Below, in pieces: positions 22,017 to 23,601 of a stretch of 23,601 nt of DNA. Position 1 is the stretch's first letter. Each line of letters opens with the position of its first letter. The notes below the pieces were generated by a model that made no database searches, was not told the origin of the DNA, and saw nothing but the letters and a program-made list of their open reading frames with translations. The stretch is from Clostridia bacterium (GTDB taxonomy: Bacteria; Bacillota; Clostridia; Oscillospirales; CAG-272): contig JAFNVK010000095.1 of the NCBI GenBank assembly GCA_017379815.1, positions 1-23,601 on the forward strand, in the 5' to 3' direction. A program made the position numbers and the translations under genes.

Positions 22017-23009
22017 TTACATAGCCGCAAAGGCCAAAAGACAAAAGCCAAGCTCGACCAGCGAGAAGATCAGCACGATCTTGTTCTCGCTCCAGTCGCA
22101 TTTTTCAAAATGATGGTGAATGGGCGCCATCTTGAAGAGGCGCTTGCCGTGGGTAAGCTTGAAATACACGCGCTGCAGAAGACTGGAGAGCATTTCGATG
22201 ATAAAGACGCCCGAGATGAGCAAGCCCATGCCGAGATCCCCCGTCTGAAAGGCTCCCGCGATCACGAGGCCGCCGAGGAAGAGCGATCCGGTGTCTCCCA
22301 TGAATACTCTTGCCGGATGAAAATTGTAAATCAAAAAGCCAAGCGTGCTTCCCAGCAGGACGGCCGAAACGACCGACAGCTGCAGATCAAAGCGATAAAA
22401 GGCAAGGACGGCGAAGAAGCCGCCGATAACGAAGGTCACCGAGGAGGCAAGCCCGTCGATGCCGTCGGTAAAGTTTGCTCCGTTGACCACCCCTGCAAGA
22501 ATCAGGACGGCGATGGGATAAGCCGCGTAGCCAAGCTCAAGGCGGATCGAGGTAAAGGGAATGCGAACGGCCGTATCGAGATTTCCCGTATAGGCCATAA
22601 CGCAAACGTAAGCCGCGGAGGCCACCAGCTGCAAAAGCAGCTTCTGCTTCCAGGTCAGTCCCTCGTTCTGCTTCTTGATCAGCTTGCAATAATCGTCCAC
22701 AAAGCCGATCGCGCCGTTCATCACGGCAAAGCCGATCGTCAGGCTGAGCGGAATATACTCCGATGCCCTTCCCTTTGCGGCCTGCACGAGGAAGAAGACC
22801 GTCAGAACGATCAGTGAGGGGAGAATGAAGCCAAGGCCGCCCATGGTGGGCGTTCCCTCCTTGGATTTGTGCCAGCGAGGGCCGATCTCCAGGATCTTCT
22901 GCCCTGCCTTCTTGGATTGCAGAATGGGGATCAGAATACGCTCAGCCAGAACGGTCAAGCCGAAAACGGCCAACGCGATGGCGGCAAAGCCAATGGCAAA
23001 AATGCGCAT
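22017..23009 (-). CDS. mraY: Phospho-N-acetylmuramoyl-pentapeptide transferase
   Basis: Attaches the UDP-MurNAc-pentapeptide to undecaprenyl phosphate, making lipid I. Signatures of the family are all visible: FVDDYCKL with the DD pair (105-106), NFTDGIDGLA (179-188), NFHPARVFMGDTGS (229-242) and MAPIHHHFE (294-302). About ten membrane helices; 330 residues, normal. GAAGGGAGAG precedes the ATG. It follows murF by 33 nt and precedes ftsW by 33 nt. The usual murD between mraY and ftsW is absent. Confidence 0.97.
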   Translation of the reverse strand: MRIFAIGFAAIALAVFGLTVLAERILIPILQSKKAGQKILEIGPRWHKSKEGTPTMGGLGFILPSLIVLTVFFLVQAAKGRASEYIPLSLTIGFAVMNGAIGFVDDYCKLIKKQNEGLTWKQKLLLQLVASAAYVCVMAYTGNLDTAVRIPFTSIRLELGYAAYPIAVLILAGVVNGANFTDGIDGLASSVTFVIGGFFAVLAFYRFDLQLSVVSAVLLGSTLGFLIYNFHPARVFMGDTGSLFLGGLVIAGAFQTGDLGMGLLISGVFIIEMLSSLLQRVYFKLTHGKRLFKMAPIHHHFEKCDWSENKIVLIFSLVELGFCLLAFAAM

Positions 23010-23042
23010 ATTTCTCTCTCCCTTCTCTGTATAGCTTACGGA

Positions 23043-23601
23043 TCAGCCTGCGGCCTCCTCGCCGTTGGGCTTCTCCAGAATTTCACGAAGCTGTGAAATG
23101 ATCTCCTCGGCGTGCACGCCGCGGCTGGCCTTGAAGAGGACCACGTCCCCATCCTTCAGCTCCTTGGAAAGAAGCTCGGCCATGCCGGAAAGATCCTTGA
23201 CGTCTCTCCTTCGTTGAATACGGGCAAGAGGCATTCCCTTTTGCCGTGCGCCGATGGCGATCTGATCGCCGCCTTCACCAAGCGTAAAGAGACGGTCGAT
23301 GCCGCGCTGCGCCAGATGCACGCCCACCGAGCGATGGAGTGCGGGGCTTTCCTGCCCCAGCTCCAGCATATCGCCAAGCACGGCCACGCTCCGTCTGCCG
23401 TTTTGACGGCTATAAGCGTCAAGCACGTCGATGGCGGCGATCATGGACTCGGGCGAGGCGTTGTAGCAATCCTCAATCACGGTAATACGGCCAAGCTCGC
23501 AAACGCGCTGGCGCATCCCCTCGGGAGAAAAGCTGAGCAATCCGCGGCGGAGCTCCTCCTCCGAAAGACCAACGAGCAGGCCTGCCGCAAGCGTGTAGAG
23601 C
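23043..23601 (-). CDS. murF: UDP-MurNAc-tripeptide-D-Ala-D-Ala ligase, C-terminal part (partial)
   Basis: The frame runs off the right edge. What is present is the end of the central ATPase domain and the C-terminal domain: EDCYNASPESMIAA and VAVLGDMLELG are MurF hallmarks, and a KASRGV segment lies near the end. MurF adds D-Ala-D-Ala to UDP-MurNAc-tripeptide, the last cytoplasmic precursor step. The C-terminal Glu/Ala tail is unremarkable. It appears to be upstream of mraY in one transcript. Confidence 0.95.
   Translation of the reverse strand, partial: LYTLAAGLLVGLSEEELRRGLLSFSPEGMRQRVCELGRITVIEDCYNASPESMIAAIDVLDAYSRQNGRRSVAVLGDMLELGQESPALHRSVGVHLAQRGIDRLFTLGEGGDQIAIGARQKGMPLARIQRRRDVKDLSGMAELLSKELKDGDVVLFKASRGVHAEEIISQLREILEKPNGEEAAG

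Noticed and set aside
20784..22817. A 677-codon open frame on the plus strand, antisense to ftsW and mraY.
   Set aside because: It lies opposite two canonical genes, has no ribosome site, and encodes a His/Gln/Glu/Asp-rich sequence without domains. Long antisense frames arise easily in GC-rich coding DNA with this codon bias.

Overview
The window is GC-rich chromosomal DNA from a Gram-positive, endospore-forming lineage, most probably an uncultured gut-type member of the Clostridia. The lineage call rests on a complete eight-gene spoIIIA operon, a Gram-positive style division and cell-wall (dcw) segment, a reverse-type rubrerythrin, a fructose-6-phosphate-aldolase-type transaldolase and a BspA-like leucine-rich-repeat lipoprotein. 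Order and family were not resolved. I saw no phage, insertion sequence, CRISPR array, tRNA or rRNA.

Layout. Positions 1-1246 (minus): the first codons of a probable nucleotidyltransferase behind a perfect sigma-A promoter, then a PRK06851-like tandem P-loop ATPase. 1368-6443 (plus): spoIIIAA-AB-AC-AD-AE-AF-AG-AH, the mother-cell half of the channel joining mother cell and forespore. A 40-bp imperfect tandem repeat lies between AB and AC, and a sigma-E-like promoter candidate lies before AH. A bidirectional terminator separates it from a convergent BspA-like lipoprotein gene (6507-7904). 8092-10199 (plus): an RluA-family pseudouridine synthase overlapping a DUF3810 membrane metalloprotease-like gene. 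10415-11680 (plus): murA with its own promoter and a structured 95-nt leader. 11735-14300 (minus): transaldolase, a stand-alone amidase-domain protein and a D,D-carboxypeptidase. 14494-15463 (plus): a DUF134 regulator with a cysteine-rich tail and a reverse rubrerythrin, behind a consensus promoter overlapped by a perfect 14-bp palindrome. 15640-16842 (plus): a four-repeat DUF1508 protein with a histone-H1-like Lys/Ala/Pro tail. 16937-23601 (minus, transcription order right to left): murF (partial), mraY, ftsW, a small three-TM protein, murG, ftsQ/divIB, a terminator, then ftsZ with its own promoter.

How the genes work together. murA, murF, mraY, murG, ftsW, ftsQ and ftsZ cover UDP-MurNAc-pentapeptide synthesis, lipid I/II formation, septal polymerisation and Z-ring assembly; the carboxypeptidase trims the product. 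The spoIIIA products form a secretion-like channel needed during engulfment. The DUF134-rubrerythrin pair looks like a self-contained oxidative-stress unit.

Most worth a second look: the DUF134/rubrerythrin operon, whose operator is made of two inverted -35-like half-sites; the DUF1508 protein; the small membrane protein inside the dcw cluster; the absence of murD and ftsA from that cluster; a His in place of the expected catalytic Asp of FtsW; and the murA leader.
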